Below are positions 42,074 to 53,360 of a DNA stretch of 64,000 bases, piece by piece. This DNA comes from Leptodontidium sp. MPI-SDFR-AT-0119 (taxonomy: Eukaryota > Ascomycota > Leotiomycetes > Helotiales > Leptodontidiaceae), in assembly GCA_020726505.1 (NCBI GenBank), contig JAHLEZ010000003.1, forward strand, positions 2,790,001 to 2,854,000, read 5' to 3'. The translations under genes were made by a program, and so were the position numbers. A model generated the notes under the pieces. It was given only the letters and a program-made list of their open reading frames with translations. It did no database searches and had not been told where the DNA came from. Within the stretch, counting starts at the first letter, position 1. Every line of letters begins with the position of its first letter.

Positions 42074-43331
42074 TACGAGATGTTGGGAAGATGTGTTATT
42101 CTGGGCGCGAGCTTGAAGCTATGGTTTGTAGCTTAGACGGGGGTTGTGAATGCGAATTGTCGGTTCGAGAAGGATTGTTTCGAGCGGATTGGATGCTATG
42201 CCATCAAATGGATGTATTTTTCGATTATTGAAGAGTGGTGGAAGTTGTTTGAATGTTGACAGTACGAGAGCTTCGTGTCAGCTCTTTCTGGGACCGATTG
42301 ACTTATGTAAGCCTTTACGAAGTTCAAGCTTGGGTCCAGATTTGAAGAAGGAGCTTCACCAAGATAGACAAAACTCACATTTTAGACTTAATAACATCAT
42401 GACCTGGATTTTTTTCTTTGAAAAGATCAGATAGGGCTTATCTTTTTGTAAACATAATTTGCCCAAGAGCTGTCTCCAGCCTCTCAGACCACGTTCGTCC
42501 AACACTCATCTCAGTTCACATGCCATGAGGGTGTCAACATGGCAAGTCAAGAACTAACTAGAACCTAATCTTTGCTCTTCACTTGAAACTCCTGGGATAG
42601 TTAGTTTAAATTTACGTTAACTGTCAAGAAGCCCATCATCCAGCCCATCATCCAGCCTATCGTCCACGGATCGGTAGCTCTTATCCCCCGCTTTCATGTT
42701 AAGAGCTGAGCCGGATGGCTGAATACTTCACCCATATCACCTCGCCACCAAATGGAAGAAGCTCAAAGAATTACCCAATGCCAAATACAAAATTTCAAAA
42801 CTTCCGCGTACTTCTTCAACGGGATATCAGCTCAAATTATTGATTCATGCCTCTCTCGGTGGCTGACCTCCATGGCGCATTCTGAACGCATTGTAGCAAA
42901 CGCAATCCAGGGCTGAGAATCAAAATAACAACTCGCTAAACCTCATTCGGTGGTGTTATCTATTGAATTGTGCAAGGTTCAGCAACACAGCCAGAACGGG
43001 AGAAGGTACACCAATATACGGTAGTGCAACTGTCCATCTCTCCTCTCGTTTCTTCTTTCTCGAGTATTCGAGTCTTTGTCTACTTCATGATGCTCGGTGT
43101 CGTTTGAAGTCATTCTTTTGGAGATGGAGAGAACACTTTAAGGTTATCGCTCACTTACCCCTGAATCTTGGCGAAGATCATTTATCTCCAATACGAACCA
43201 CCCACTTCGCGCCTTCCTGTCGCGTCGAGGCTTGACTTTTGTTAGCTTGTCCGGGAACTTAAGAGGGGGATTTCTCCTTGTCATTTGGGAGTTTGGGAGT
43301 GTAGACGGAGAATACTTGTCCAGAGCTCACG
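42074..43331. other. Divergent intergenic region, kinase / MFS transporter
   Basis: About 1.26 kb between divergent starts, so two promoters. It holds the 12-bp tandem repeat at 42632-42667. No coding frame is supported. Confidence 0.5.
42632..42667. repeat. 12-bp tandem repeat, three copies
   Basis: CCCATCATCCAG twice exactly, then CCTATCGTCCAC. Both changes of the third unit are mainly transitions. Confidence 0.8.
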
Positions 43332-45005
43332 ATGCCTCCTCCTATCTCCAAAGGCCCTCCAGTGACTTGGATGTCCCTCCCAAATAAACCACAGCTCTTC
43401 ATCCTCGCCCTCTGCCGCCTCTCCGAACCCCTCTCCAATACCTGTCTCCTTCCATACCTCTACTACCTAATACGATCATTACAAACCGGTGATACAACAA
43501 GTCAAGCTTCGATCTCAAGGCAGGCTGGATTGCTCGTCTCCCTCTTCGCTCTCTCACAATTCGCGACTTCGGTACCATGGGCGAGTTTTGCGAATCACTA
43601 CGGCAGGAAGCCTACGATCATCATCGGCCTGGTCCTATCGATCATTTCGAACATTGGATTTGGCTTCTCGACGACAATCCCAGCAGTTATGTGTTGGCGG
43701 GTATTGGCAGGAATCGGGAATGGGAATATTGGAGTAATGCGGACAATGACAGCTGAGATTGTGGTGGAACGAAAATACCAGAGTCGAGCATTCTTGTTGT
43801 TGCCGTTGGTATTTAATTCGGGGGTGGTTATTGGGTTGGCATTGGGAGGGTGTTTGGCTGATCCCATCGTCAATCTTCCATCTCTTTTCGGACCATCAGG
43901 AATCTTCAATTTTGCAGATGATCCACAAGGAGTTGCGTGGATGAGAGCTTTCCCATTTGCTCTACCTACGATATGTAACGGTACTGCTTTGCTGTGCAGT
44001 TTGTTCCTAGCGGTGTTTGGATTGAAAGAGACCATGCCTGGGTTGGAAGATAAGAAGGATTATGGAATCATTGCCGGAGCAGCCATGAGACGTGGGGTTA
44101 GGCGTGCATTCAGAAGACGATCAGCTGGATACACAGTTGTGAATGAAGAAGAAAGCGAGTGCGACAACGATCTGATGGATATGCAGTCGCCCAAGACCGA
44201 GGCCCCCATCATCAGAAGTGTATCACCACCGAGACCCAAACTCTCAATCACCTCTCGCGCAATTTGGACAAGAGAAGTCGTTGTTACCATTGTATCTTTC
44301 GGACTTCTCCCCCTCCACAACTCAGCATTCATGCAAGTCTTCCCGGTCTTCCTCTCGACGCCTCCATCGGAACTCCCCGTGACCTCGGCCATCAAATTCA
44401 ATGGCGGACTCGGCCTCCCTTCTCCAACGATCGGGCTCTTCCTCTCTGCATTCGGAATCTTCGGTATATTGATTCAGTTGTGCATCTACCCATCCCTCCA
44501 AGCCTGGCTAGGAACCCTTCGCAGCTATCGAGTTGCTCTGGCCATGTTCCCGTTCGCTTACCTGCTTGCACCGTATCTATGTATGATCCCAAGCTCCCAT
44601 TACATCGTTCAATCTATCAGCATCGCATTCATTCTCTTTCTCCAAGTCACAGCCCGTACATTCGGTATCCCCAGCAGCGTTATTCTCCTCACCAACTCAG
44701 CACCCTCACCTTTAGCACTCGGTGCTGTTCACGGGGTGGGTAACATGCTCAGCAGTCTGAGTCGTGCATTAGGACCAGCGCTTGGAGGTGTGATCTTCGG
44801 ATGGGGTATGGATAAGGGTGTTGTGGGTATTGTTTGGTGGAGTTATCTGCTCATTGTTTCTTTGGGTGGGTTGGCATGGAGTTGGATGTTGAAGGAAGGG
44901 GAGCGGCCGACTGAGAAGGGGTCGAAAGAGGAGTGCATTGAATTGGCGCCGAAGGATATGAGTGAGAAGGATGAAGAGGGTACAGCGGGGAGGAGTAATA
45001 GGTGA
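43332..45005 (+). CDS. MFS transporter, DHA1-like
   Basis: A 557-aa intronless membrane protein, ATG 43332. About 12 hydrophobic segments are visible. The MFS loop motif between TM2 and TM3 reads ASFANHYGRKPTIIIG, and TM4 has CWRVLAGIGNGNIGVMRTM. Between TM6 and TM7 lies a long cytosolic loop (about 235-310) with basic and acidic patches. TM7-12 include VVTIVSFGLLPLHNSAFMQV, GLFLSAFGIFGILIQLCIYP and GNMLSSLSRALGPALGGVIF. The C-terminus is charged. It most resembles the fungal DHA1/ZIFL-like group of drug and metabolite:proton antiporters. The substrate cannot be read from the sequence or neighbours. Confidence 0.9.
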   Translation: MPPPISKGPPVTWMSLPNKPQLFILALCRLSEPLSNTCLLPYLYYLIRSLQTGDTTSQASISRQAGLLVSLFALSQFATSVPWASFANHYGRKPTIIIGLVLSIISNIGFGFSTTIPAVMCWRVLAGIGNGNIGVMRTMTAEIVVERKYQSRAFLLLPLVFNSGVVIGLALGGCLADPIVNLPSLFGPSGIFNFADDPQGVAWMRAFPFALPTICNGTALLCSLFLAVFGLKETMPGLEDKKDYGIIAGAAMRRGVRRAFRRRSAGYTVVNEEESECDNDLMDMQSPKTEAPIIRSVSPPRPKLSITSRAIWTREVVVTIVSFGLLPLHNSAFMQVFPVFLSTPPSELPVTSAIKFNGGLGLPSPTIGLFLSAFGIFGILIQLCIYPSLQAWLGTLRSYRVALAMFPFAYLLAPYLCMIPSSHYIVQSISIAFILFLQVTARTFGIPSSVILLTNSAPSPLALGAVHGVGNMLSSLSRALGPALGGVIFGWGMDKGVVGIVWWSYLLIVSLGGLAWSWMLKEGERPTEKGSKEECIELAPKDMSEKDEEGTAGRSNR

Positions 45006-47789
45006 TGTAGGGCCTGTTCTTTGTATATATTTTAAGAGTTGTATATATCCAAATCTCACGTTTATCAGCCTGACATCTTGACTGTTTGTTCGCTTCAAGT
45101 AAAGTCTCGCATGGGATTTGCATCCAGGACGAACTCTATCCCCGCAAAACTGACATTAGAATTTCGCAAATGGTTTTCGTAGTCAAAGCAAATAGGCGAA
45201 GTCGAATAATTACGTTCCGATTTGAGGCTTGCTATTGAGTCGTTAGGTTAGTGTTGACTTGAGTCAGTCTTCCCTCAGCCAAGTCAAGTCGCCCAGTCGC
45301 CTTCGCTAGAAACGGGACCAGGAGGAACAATAAGCCAGGCACAGAACAACGACTATCTATACAAATGGAAGCAAGGAGAGAGGTGTCGAATCAATAGAGA
45401 GGCGGGAACTTTGGGTAACTAACTTCACAGCCCCATTCCTGGGCTCACGTTCAAAGTGAGGTCAAGCTAAGAGCGAAGAGACTCCGAGTGAAAGTCCACT
45501 GAGAGCAAGCCCAGAATGCAACATCGCTTTCGAAAAGAAAAAAAAAGGGAATTCCCACCATTCATTCCTCCGCTTGAACTATCGCCTCCTCAGCTCATGC
45601 CATCCTCTCGTTAAGTTTTTCTCTCCACATATCTAGCTGCATCTTCCAGTAAACTCTCAGCCATCACTAATAATAAAAAAGGACCCTCGGACATCCACCC
45701 CATTCCCCATTTCCACAACCAAGAATTGCGTACTCCACCAGGGGCCGACCTCGAGGCGGAATTGAAATTCTTGATGACTCTCTCCATACCTACCAATTCC
45801 TCAATCAAGTTCGTTCAACAATTCCAATCGATAAATCCACACGAAGCAAGTCATTGTTTGGTAACGGTCATCATTCGGCCGGGTATTCAGCCGGAAGCGA
45901 GCTGGCAAATGCATGGATGGATGGGAACAAAAACATGCACTAGAAATGCAGAGTTTTATGCTGACCTTGGCGACAGTGCACAAATTAGGAAACGGGCATA
46001 TCTTTTATGCTCTGGCCTAGTCTAGACTTTTCTTGCACAAAACTATTGATTAGAAAATTCACATTTTTCTCTCCTCTCCCCCCCCCCTGCTTCGGGCGGA
46101 CATGCTCCTGTGCTGCGATAAGGCACGGGAGGTTGTCGGCATGGGATAAGGAACGGAGAATTAGATGGATGGATTGGCAATTTGGCACTGACTGACGTGG
46201 CTTGGTCAGGGGATTTCCGGCTTGTTTCTGCTTGGCAGGGCAGAACATGTTGGCACCCCTGGATGCGGCAGCCCTGAGCACGCACGCAGTTCAACAGTTC
46301 GTCTGGCGCCCGGAGACGGAATGGAGTCGCCGGTTTCAAGAAACAGCAAAGTAAAGTGTCAATGTTCGGCTGAAGCTGACGAGGAAACGGGGACTTTGTT
46401 TTGTTTTGTTTTGGTTTGTCTTGTCTCTCCTTTTGGTCCTTGTGGAATTAGTGACCCGAAGGGAGAGTTCTTTTCGGGGATGTTGGGTGGGATCATACGA
46501 ATGTTCATTGTATGATGATGCAAGAAACAACCCTGCCTTGCACTCCCACATGCACAACGTTCGTTCGTTCTCTGTCAGCCAGCCGGATCGACGACTCAAG
46601 TAAGTCTCCTTCCTCCTTCCTTCCTTCCAACAACAGGAGAACGAGAATCTCCCGCTCATCGTCCATTGGCTCTGGTCTCTGCCGATCTCCACTTCAACCA
46701 ACCACCACGGTCCACGAGCCAGGAACTTCATCCCAGGCACAAGCACAAGCCAGGCACAGTGTCTCTCGGACAGGCACCCGATGCAGAAAGCGTGCAGAAG
46801 TGGAGTTAGTTCAGGTACTGGCCGGCTTGGAGGCCAATCAACGTTTGAGCGCAACAAAGGGACATCCAGTAGAAGTTGAAAGTCTTTCTCTAGCTTTTCT
46901 AGTCTCCTCTGCCTCCATTCGGTAGGCGAATTCTCTACGCCAAAGTTCTGTTCTCTTCCAGGTTCTCTGCTCTTCTCTCCCCTGCCTCATGTTATCCTGC
47001 CTCTTACAGCATAGCATACGGTCTAGCATAGGAGCTTTGAGTCGGGTCTGTCGCCTCGTCTGCATCCACATCCACATCCACATCCCCCATCCACATTCGG
47101 AGTAGTAGCCATCCATACCCACCACATCCGCCAGCGCCAGCCAGCGCCAGAAGGATGCTCAACGTAACAACAACCCTTGGTCCGTCCCCATGCCGCAAGT
47201 CAAGTAAGTACGTGGTCCCAACCGCGGACCCAACCATGGCTTGTGAAAACAACTCTTCTATGGATCCAACGTTCTGGATGCCGCAAATCCTAACGCCGGC
47301 GAAGAAAAAAATGGCCCACTATCTTCCCTCACCAGTGTCCCTGATGGCAAGCCGAGCGAACACTGCTAGCACTGCACAGGCCGGCAGCTTGTCCGCTGGA
47401 CAGAGTAAACTTTTGGCTGACCACGCCATGTCCTCCTTAAACCCCATACATATATGAAGGTCTTACATCCCCCCAGCCTTTCCTTTCCTTTCCCTCCTCC
47501 CTCCTTCAACCACAATCCTTTTGGCTCTTAGACTCTTTTCGGTACGACGGACGTTCCTTCATTCATTCTTTGCAACATCGATCTGTGATCATACACCATC
47601 ACCAGCCCTCTTTTTGCTGCCTACCAACCTTGTCTCGACGACAATCAGAACGCCCGTACTCAAAACCAAACCTCCAGTCTCGAAGACTCGACACAAATCA
47701 TCGATCCAGTACATTTGCTCCAATAGCTCAGTTCGATCGACCAACTTGACAGAAATACCCATATTCTATCATCACCACAATCCTTCAAG
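45006..47789. other. Gene-poor 2.8-kb stretch upstream of a secreted-protein gene
   Basis: No convincing coding frame. It contains a C10 run (46078-46087), repeated CTTTGTTTTGTTTTG-like tracts near 46396, and a CATCCA microsatellite (47063-47097). Splice-donor-like CAAGTAAGT occurs at about 46597 and 47203, which could mark UTR introns or a non-coding transcript. A TATATG at 47451 and a long CT tract (about 47475-47505) look like the promoter of the gene at 47790. Confidence 0.5.
47063..47097. repeat. (CATCCA)n microsatellite
   Basis: Four near-perfect CATCCA units followed by CATCCC and another CATCCA. Confidence 0.8.
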
Positions 47790-48320
47790 ATGCAATTCTT
47801 CAGCACCATCTTCGCAGCCACCGTGCTCGCCACCCTCGCCTCTGCAGGCTCAGTCCACTTCGTCAACCAGGACAACACCCTCCGTACCATCATCTTTACC
47901 CCCAACGCTGGCCTTGAGGCTATCCCAGACCTCGTCATCCCCGGCTCTGAGACTGCCAATCAAACCTTCCCAACTGGCTGGATTGGTAACTGGTACTCCG
48001 TCTCCGAGGGCGAGGCCAACGTCCCAGGTATGCTCGGTGAGGTCCGTTTCGACGGCTTCGCTGGCGCCACCTACTTTGATGTCTCTGCCATTGTCAACCC
48101 TGATGATATCAACGGCGTAAAGGAGATCTTCCCTCTCCACAGCAGCATCCCAGTGTCCGGTTGCCAAACATTCCCTTGCAACAACGCCTACAACAAGTGG
48201 GATGATATTGCCACCCTCAGCACTGACGGATCCGAGCTCGTCTGCCTTCTCGGTACCGTCAGCAACGAGCGTCGTCGCGGTCTTGTCGCGAAGATGTCCC
48301 GTGACTTTGTCACCTCATAG
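47790..48320 (+). CDS. Small secreted protein, conserved fungal type
   Basis: A 176-aa single-exon protein preceded by a TATA-like box and CT-rich leader, typical of strongly expressed fungal genes. The signal peptide is clear (MQFFSTIFAATVLATLASAG). The mature part begins SVHFVNQDNTLRTIIFTPN and contains PTGWIGNWYSVSEG, VRFDGFAGATYFDVSAIVN, an N-glycosylation site NQT, and four C-terminal-half Cys (SGCQTFPCNN..LVC). I recall similar ascomycete proteins with uninformative labels, including a poorly founded DNase1 name; no nuclease motif is visible. Secretion is well supported; function is unknown. It could be a wall or matrix protein. Confidence 0.85.
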   Translation: MQFFSTIFAATVLATLASAGSVHFVNQDNTLRTIIFTPNAGLEAIPDLVIPGSETANQTFPTGWIGNWYSVSEGEANVPGMLGEVRFDGFAGATYFDVSAIVNPDDINGVKEIFPLHSSIPVSGCQTFPCNNAYNKWDDIATLSTDGSELVCLLGTVSNERRRGLVAKMSRDFVTS

Positions 48321-49535
48321 ATCAAGACGGCCTTGCTCCTCGTCTTTTCCTTCGAAGCGAGGAGATTCCGGAGTTGGATATTGGGATGTACGTCTGCGCC
48401 GCTTGCGTGCTGCGATGTTCAATGACTTATGATGGCATCGCTACTTGGCTCTGCTCGCGACAAAAACCGGGCTTTGGGATAACGGAAACGGAAATGGACA
48501 TAGAATGGGGGATATGGAGTTTAAGCTCCAACAACACTCTTTGGAAAGATATCATGTTTTGGAGCGGAACAATGTTTATACACTTCATTTCTGCATATAT
48601 ATAGGGATGCCCAAACTTTGGGCTCTTCTTTTTTTCGGGGATTAGGGATTTTTGAAAGAATGGAAAAACAAATCAAACAAACTGAACTCGTACTTGCTGT
48701 GAACATGACAACTGTGACTTACATTGGAAAATTAGTTCCCAAGCCCAGTCTCAGCCACTCAACAATCCCTCTGCCGAGACCAAGCCATGCCGGGTGTCGA
48801 GACAAGCCAACTCACCAGCTGAGGCAGTGTCATCGAATCGGATGAACACAAGGGGTACAACACGCGAAGGATCCCGATGCGCGTCCTTCACCAGGCTCCG
48901 AGCCGTCTCAAGTGCTGTTGTGCATCCATCCTTGGTTGTCATCACTTTATGGAGGTTGGAGGTTGGAGGTGAGGTTTTCGTGAGGTCTTGTGGCCTGAAG
49001 TTTAGCGCCAGACGCCTGGCCCTCGCCTATTCGCTTCTCTCTTCGGGGGGTGTTTCTACTTGAGGAGGGTGACCTTGAGCAAATACATCTCATGAGAGAA
49101 ATATCAATAATGAATTGAATGTTTTTTCTATCTGGGGAGGTTGGGATCATGGAAGGATGCTGTTATTCCACGTGAGAAATTAACGGAATATCATGTCATT
49201 CGTGCAGCTAATCGCTGGAAACTGGCTGAGCTAGACGAAACTGAGAACCTTAAGGTTTGGTTTTTACTCAAGTTTAAGACTGAGGTTTGTTTCTATGACA
49301 CAAACGTACCCTGCTCTTCTGCTCTTTCGTCCCGGAATGGACATGATGTCTATATCTAATTCATCTGGAGAACGTGGAATATTCCGGTGAATAACTCCTT
49401 GTCCAACCATGAGCATCCACCCATGGTCCCCATCTCCAGTTCAAATTTTGCTTCATTTAAATCCTCCCATCCGTTTGCCAGAACACAATTCTCTCCTTTA
49501 GAACCCTCTTACCACAGATAAACATCCATCTTCCC
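48321..49535. other. Intergenic between convergent genes
   Basis: About 1.2 kb. Bases 48560-48620 hold an AT-rich, TATATATA-containing stretch near the expected 3' end of the secreted-protein gene. Open frames here show no protein character. Confidence 0.5.
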
Positions 49536-50273
49536 TCACAACTTCAAAGCCGTCTTCGAACCAACTGGCGCAAGAACTTCGATCTTTCCCGTCCCCCCGA
49601 TCTCAGCCTCCTGACAATCTTCCACCCCAACCCCATTAGCAAACTGCACAACCACAAAATCAATAGGCTTCCTCCCAATCACAACCATAGGCGCATGCCA
49701 AGTCCCAGCTCCATACGTAACAGCCTGCCCTCCATGCGCAATGAACGCCCTCAACCTCCCTAGATCAGGCAATCCCCTCCCAGGTAATCCCTCACCATCC
49801 GGGACAGGCAGGTCCTCGTCAGCAGCCACAGGAGACAGCGAAGGCGCAACGATGACCAAATACCGAACATCCTGCGCTTCTCGAGCGGAGATACCCAGAG
49901 GAATGAATGTCTGCGTCGTGTATGGATGTCTTTCCAATATCTCGACCGGGAAAACACCCTCCCCCTGCCTCTCACCCGCGAGCAGACTTCTAGGAGCACA
50001 CACGAACATGTTCATGACGGCTTTCGAAGATACTTTGCTAGGTGCTTGGGGGTAGAGGTCTAGCATGTGCGTGACGTCTAGGTATTTCAGCGCGCTGCCT
50101 TGGTTTGCTTGAACTGCTTTTGGTGGGAGATCACCGGCTGTGAGAGCCGAGGAGGGAATGAGTGATGGTGAGGGGTTGGTGATTACGGTTCCGAAGGGGG
50201 AGAATGTTGATTGTGTGAGTGGTGTGGGATGGAGAAGGATATCTCGAGGTGGTCCGGGGATTTGGACGGGCAT
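49536..50273 (-). CDS. DAL3: Ureidoglycolate lyase
   Basis: A 245-aa intronless protein, ATG 50273. The cupin-like fold of AllA/Dal3 is recognised from LTQSTFSPFGTVI, NQGSALKYLDVTHMLDLYP, MNMFVCAPR, ILERHPYTTQTFIPLG, YLVIVAPSL, LRAFIAHGGQAVTYGAGTWH and FVVVQFANGVGVEDCQE. Conserved His in LERHPYTTQ and GTWHAP are the expected metal or substrate ligands. The enzyme splits ureidoglycolate to glyoxylate and urea, the last step of allantoin use. Allantoinase lies at 7.2-8.9 kb. The segment around 155-175 (DEDLPVPDGEGLPGRG) is an insertion relative to bacterial enzymes. Confidence 0.92.
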   Translation of the reverse strand: MPVQIPGPPRDILLHPTPLTQSTFSPFGTVITNPSPSLIPSSALTAGDLPPKAVQANQGSALKYLDVTHMLDLYPQAPSKVSSKAVMNMFVCAPRSLLAGERQGEGVFPVEILERHPYTTQTFIPLGISAREAQDVRYLVIVAPSLSPVAADEDLPVPDGEGLPGRGLPDLGRLRAFIAHGGQAVTYGAGTWHAPMVVIGRKPIDFVVVQFANGVGVEDCQEAEIGGTGKIEVLAPVGSKTALKL

Positions 50274-51031
50274 TTTGATAGGTATTTAGTGTGGTGAATG
50301 GTCGGTCGATTGAAGAGGGTCAGCCCCAGTGTAGTGAGTGGTATGGGCACCCGGATAAATTAGATGTCTCAGAGATACTTTTCGATTGGTCGATTTGAGG
50401 TTGATCTGAATCGCAACTGAGGTGCTCAAGACGGTGTTGGTGATTGAACGTTTAGCTGAAGAGCTCAGGAATGAACCGTGTGATTGGTGATTGAGATAGA
50501 AGTCGGCTATTTGAGGGCTCAAGCAAGCAATAGGGTCTGTCTCTAAAATTAAGATCCTTAGTCGTCTGGTTTAGCAGCGGCTGGAATCCAAGTTCTATCT
50601 CCATCCGTTTCTTGGAGATGAAGTGATGATGTCGAGAGGTCCCCCACCTTTCGGTGTGCACGGACGAAATCTGTTACTGAAACCAATCCTCGCTTGTGCC
50701 CCCTTTTTATATATTCACTTGTAAACATCCCTTTCCGTGGCATGACGTAGATCTCGATTCCTCAATGAGACAAGATTATGATGCATTTATGCGTATTCAC
50801 GCTGTGAGAGAGCTCAAAAAGCAATTCAAGGCCATGTTTCGCTTAAGATCCGAGCGGAAAGGGGAAGCATGCGTAGATAAATCGTTTCTGTATTTTCTTT
50901 TAGATCTATCTCGTCAGATACCGCATTCCATGGTATCTCTTATATTGGGATTGCCCAGGTTCCTGAACGCCTACGCAATGCAATTCAAATCAACCATCCT
51001 TCCTGTATCCTCCCATATAAATAGCCCTTCG
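50274..51031. other. Intergenic, DAL3 promoter
   Basis: About 760 bp upstream of the ureidoglycolate lyase start, also containing the 3' end of the RBR ligase gene. No coding or structural feature is recognised. Confidence 0.5.
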
Positions 51032-52947
51032 TCACCGCACCGGAATCTCCCAAGCAGCAGGATCTTCCTCATCATCACTCTCCAACTGGTCCTCTTCGTC
51101 ATTCATGGCCATCTGAACGAACATCTGTACCCAGGCTTGCTGTGCTGCCTCGGCCCTCCTTTCCTCCATCGCCTCTCGTTCCTCAGCCTCTCCAAGACGT
51201 CGTGCACCTGCCACCACATTTCGCTGTCGGACTACCCGTCGTTGATTGGGAGGGGGGCCGGGTGCACGTCGAGGTGCCCGGTTTGGTTGAGCGCGTACAG
51301 GGACCTCAGGCGCAGGAGGTGGCGGAGGTGCTGGGACATGGTTGATTCTCAGAACGAGAGGGCCTTCTCGTTGTAAGGGTTCGAGTGGCTCGCGTGGTTC
51401 CTCTGGTTCAACGATTTCGGGAATTTGAACAGGCTCGATCACAGGCTCCGGAAGTTCTTCCTCTTCTTCATCATCTTCATGCAGTTCCAACGGCCGTCCT
51501 CCACCAGCCTGACCAACATCATCACCGTCACCCTCCTCCATTTCCCAAAGCCGGTAGTAACATGATGACGATTTGTTGTTGTAGTGGTTGTATGGGTTGG
51601 CAGGTGGGAGCCAAGCGGAGCAGAGATAGCAGAAATGACTGTGGCATTTGAAGCAAATCATGTGATTGCAGCCATGAGTCTTCTGAGCGCGCGCAGAGCA
51701 TGTCGGACATGGTGTAGAGTGAGAATTCATGTATGCTAGTGACGCCTTGTCTTCCTCGGTGAGTTCTCCGTTGTCCTTTCTCGGCATGCATGTGGTCAAT
51801 TCCCCATGCCAGCCCTGGAAGCATCTGCTGCAAAAGGCAAATGAACAGTCTTCACAGATGCAAAGACGATCCGCCCCAGCGATGTAGCCTTTCGATGTTC
51901 CTTCGTCGTCCACCTCGTCATCCACCTCGTCATCGCTCTCAGTATCCTCAAATCCAACCGGTTTCCGGTGCTTCTTGGATCTCGCAGCTCCTTGGCACCA
52001 TTTCCTCGGACAGTAGACTGTGTTCTTATCCGACTCCAGTTCTGCCTTGTGCTTCAACTTGACGTATCGAGTAACCACCTCCTGCTCCAGAGGGATTTGG
52101 ATCAATTCGCTTGGGCTAAGTTGTGTCTTGGCCTTTCTCCCCTTTGCAACTTGTTCCTCTCCACGTTTCTTCGCACAGCCTGGTGTAAGACATTGAACAG
52201 CAGCTAAATTCCCTTCGGTAATGGCATTGTTGTAAAAGTCTTGCAGACATTGAATACAAAAGACATGGCCGCAATCGATCATCCGGTGGCAAACGGTGCC
52301 TTTCTTGGGATCTACATTAAGTTAGCAGGCGCAAACCATTCCCACGCCGATTTCTTACCAAGACAAACACCACAATCGAATGTCTCCTTCTCGAATGCAG
52401 CTTGAGTAGCCTTGATGTCGTAGTCCAAGAGGGAGATCTTGAAATCTTGGGGAACCTCCAAATTCCGCCCTTCTGTCGCGAACCCAAAAGCATTTTCAGC
52501 TTCTTGGTGCAGAAAGTCGATGTATCCATAGACCACAGAACTACGACCTGCCTCTTCCCACATCTCTTTTCCCTTTCCTTGTAGCTCGTCGAGCGCCTTG
52601 CGCGATATCCATGCTGGGCTTGCAGACAGTTCGAAGATTGGCGCCGTCTTCTCGGGGTAATCTTGCGGCAGAGTTATGCGAAGTTGGAGAGATGGTAGGT
52701 AAGATAGATTCTGCGATTCGACAGCATTGGCAGGTATTGGGGCGAGCTGATCTGCTTGGTCGGAATGGACGGAGAGCGGCGGGGTAGGAATAAGACCGTC
52801 GGAGGATGCTGGGAAGAGGACTTTGACTGGAGATGTCGGATGGACTGGTATTTCCATAGAGACAGAGAATGGGTTCTCAGGATCCACGAGGATTTCGGGA
52901 AAGATTGCTGCTATGCAATCCAATTCTTCCTGTCGTTCATCCTCCAT
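51032..52947 (-). CDS. ITT1: RWD-RBR E3 ubiquitin ligase, ITT1/RNF14 type
   Basis: Two exons, 52359-52947 and 51032-52311, joined CGVCL|DPKKG over a 47-nt intron; 622 aa. Residues 1-155 are an RWD domain (EELDCIAAIFPEI, LQLRITLPQDYPEKTAPIFE). RING1 begins FDCGVCLDPKKGTVCHRMID with CGHVFCIQCLQDFYNN. The IBR includes NTVYCPRKWCQGAA and CICEDCSFAFCSRCFQGWHG. RING2 is CPTCSARAQKTHGCNHMICF, in which the Cys of HGCNHM is the expected thioester Cys. Then comes a Pro/Glu-rich low-complexity tail. Order and spacing match RNF14/yeast Itt1, linked to translation termination and stalled-ribosome responses. The acidic DDEVDDEVDDE insert in the IBR is a small tandem repeat. Confidence 0.92.
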
Positions 52948-53360
52948 GGTAGGCAGAGGGTCACCAGTCGATCCTGGACAGAGGAACGAATTTCGCAGGG
53001 AATACGGCGAGGTTCATAAGTAGGAATATATCAAGTTGTAGCTGCGTGCCTAAATCTATGTGTGAGAGAAGGGTAGAGGTGGCGATAGTTTGTTTGAAAT
53101 ATTATCGAGGGGTGAGAGGCGAGGGGGAGTTGAAGCGCTTCGAGAGCCGCTTTTACCAAGTTACCCGGTGCTTTAAGACCATCTTTAAACTTCGGAGAGC
53201 AGTGATTCAAGCCTCGAGAAACATCCTACCACGCTGCCTGGGACACAAAGACTGCGCCTTTAAGTAGACCGCAGCATCCCATTCCATCCCACGTCACCCA
53301 ATTTCGCCGGAGATTCGAACGAATCCGTGAAAAGCTACATTTCCTCGCGGCGAATGAATC
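52948..53360. promoter_or_regulatory. Shared divergent promoter, ITT1 / dolichyldiphosphatase
   Basis: 413 bp between divergent start codons must serve both genes. No specific motif is assigned. Confidence 0.5.

Noticed and set aside
47521..48120. 199-codon frame overlapping the secreted protein gene
   Set aside because: It is another frame of the same region, rich in Ser/Pro without a signal peptide; the frame from 47790 has a clear signal peptide and conserved features.
51142..51345. Plus-strand frame opposite the RBR ligase tail
   Set aside because: Shadow of the Pro/Arg/Glu-rich tail on the minus strand.
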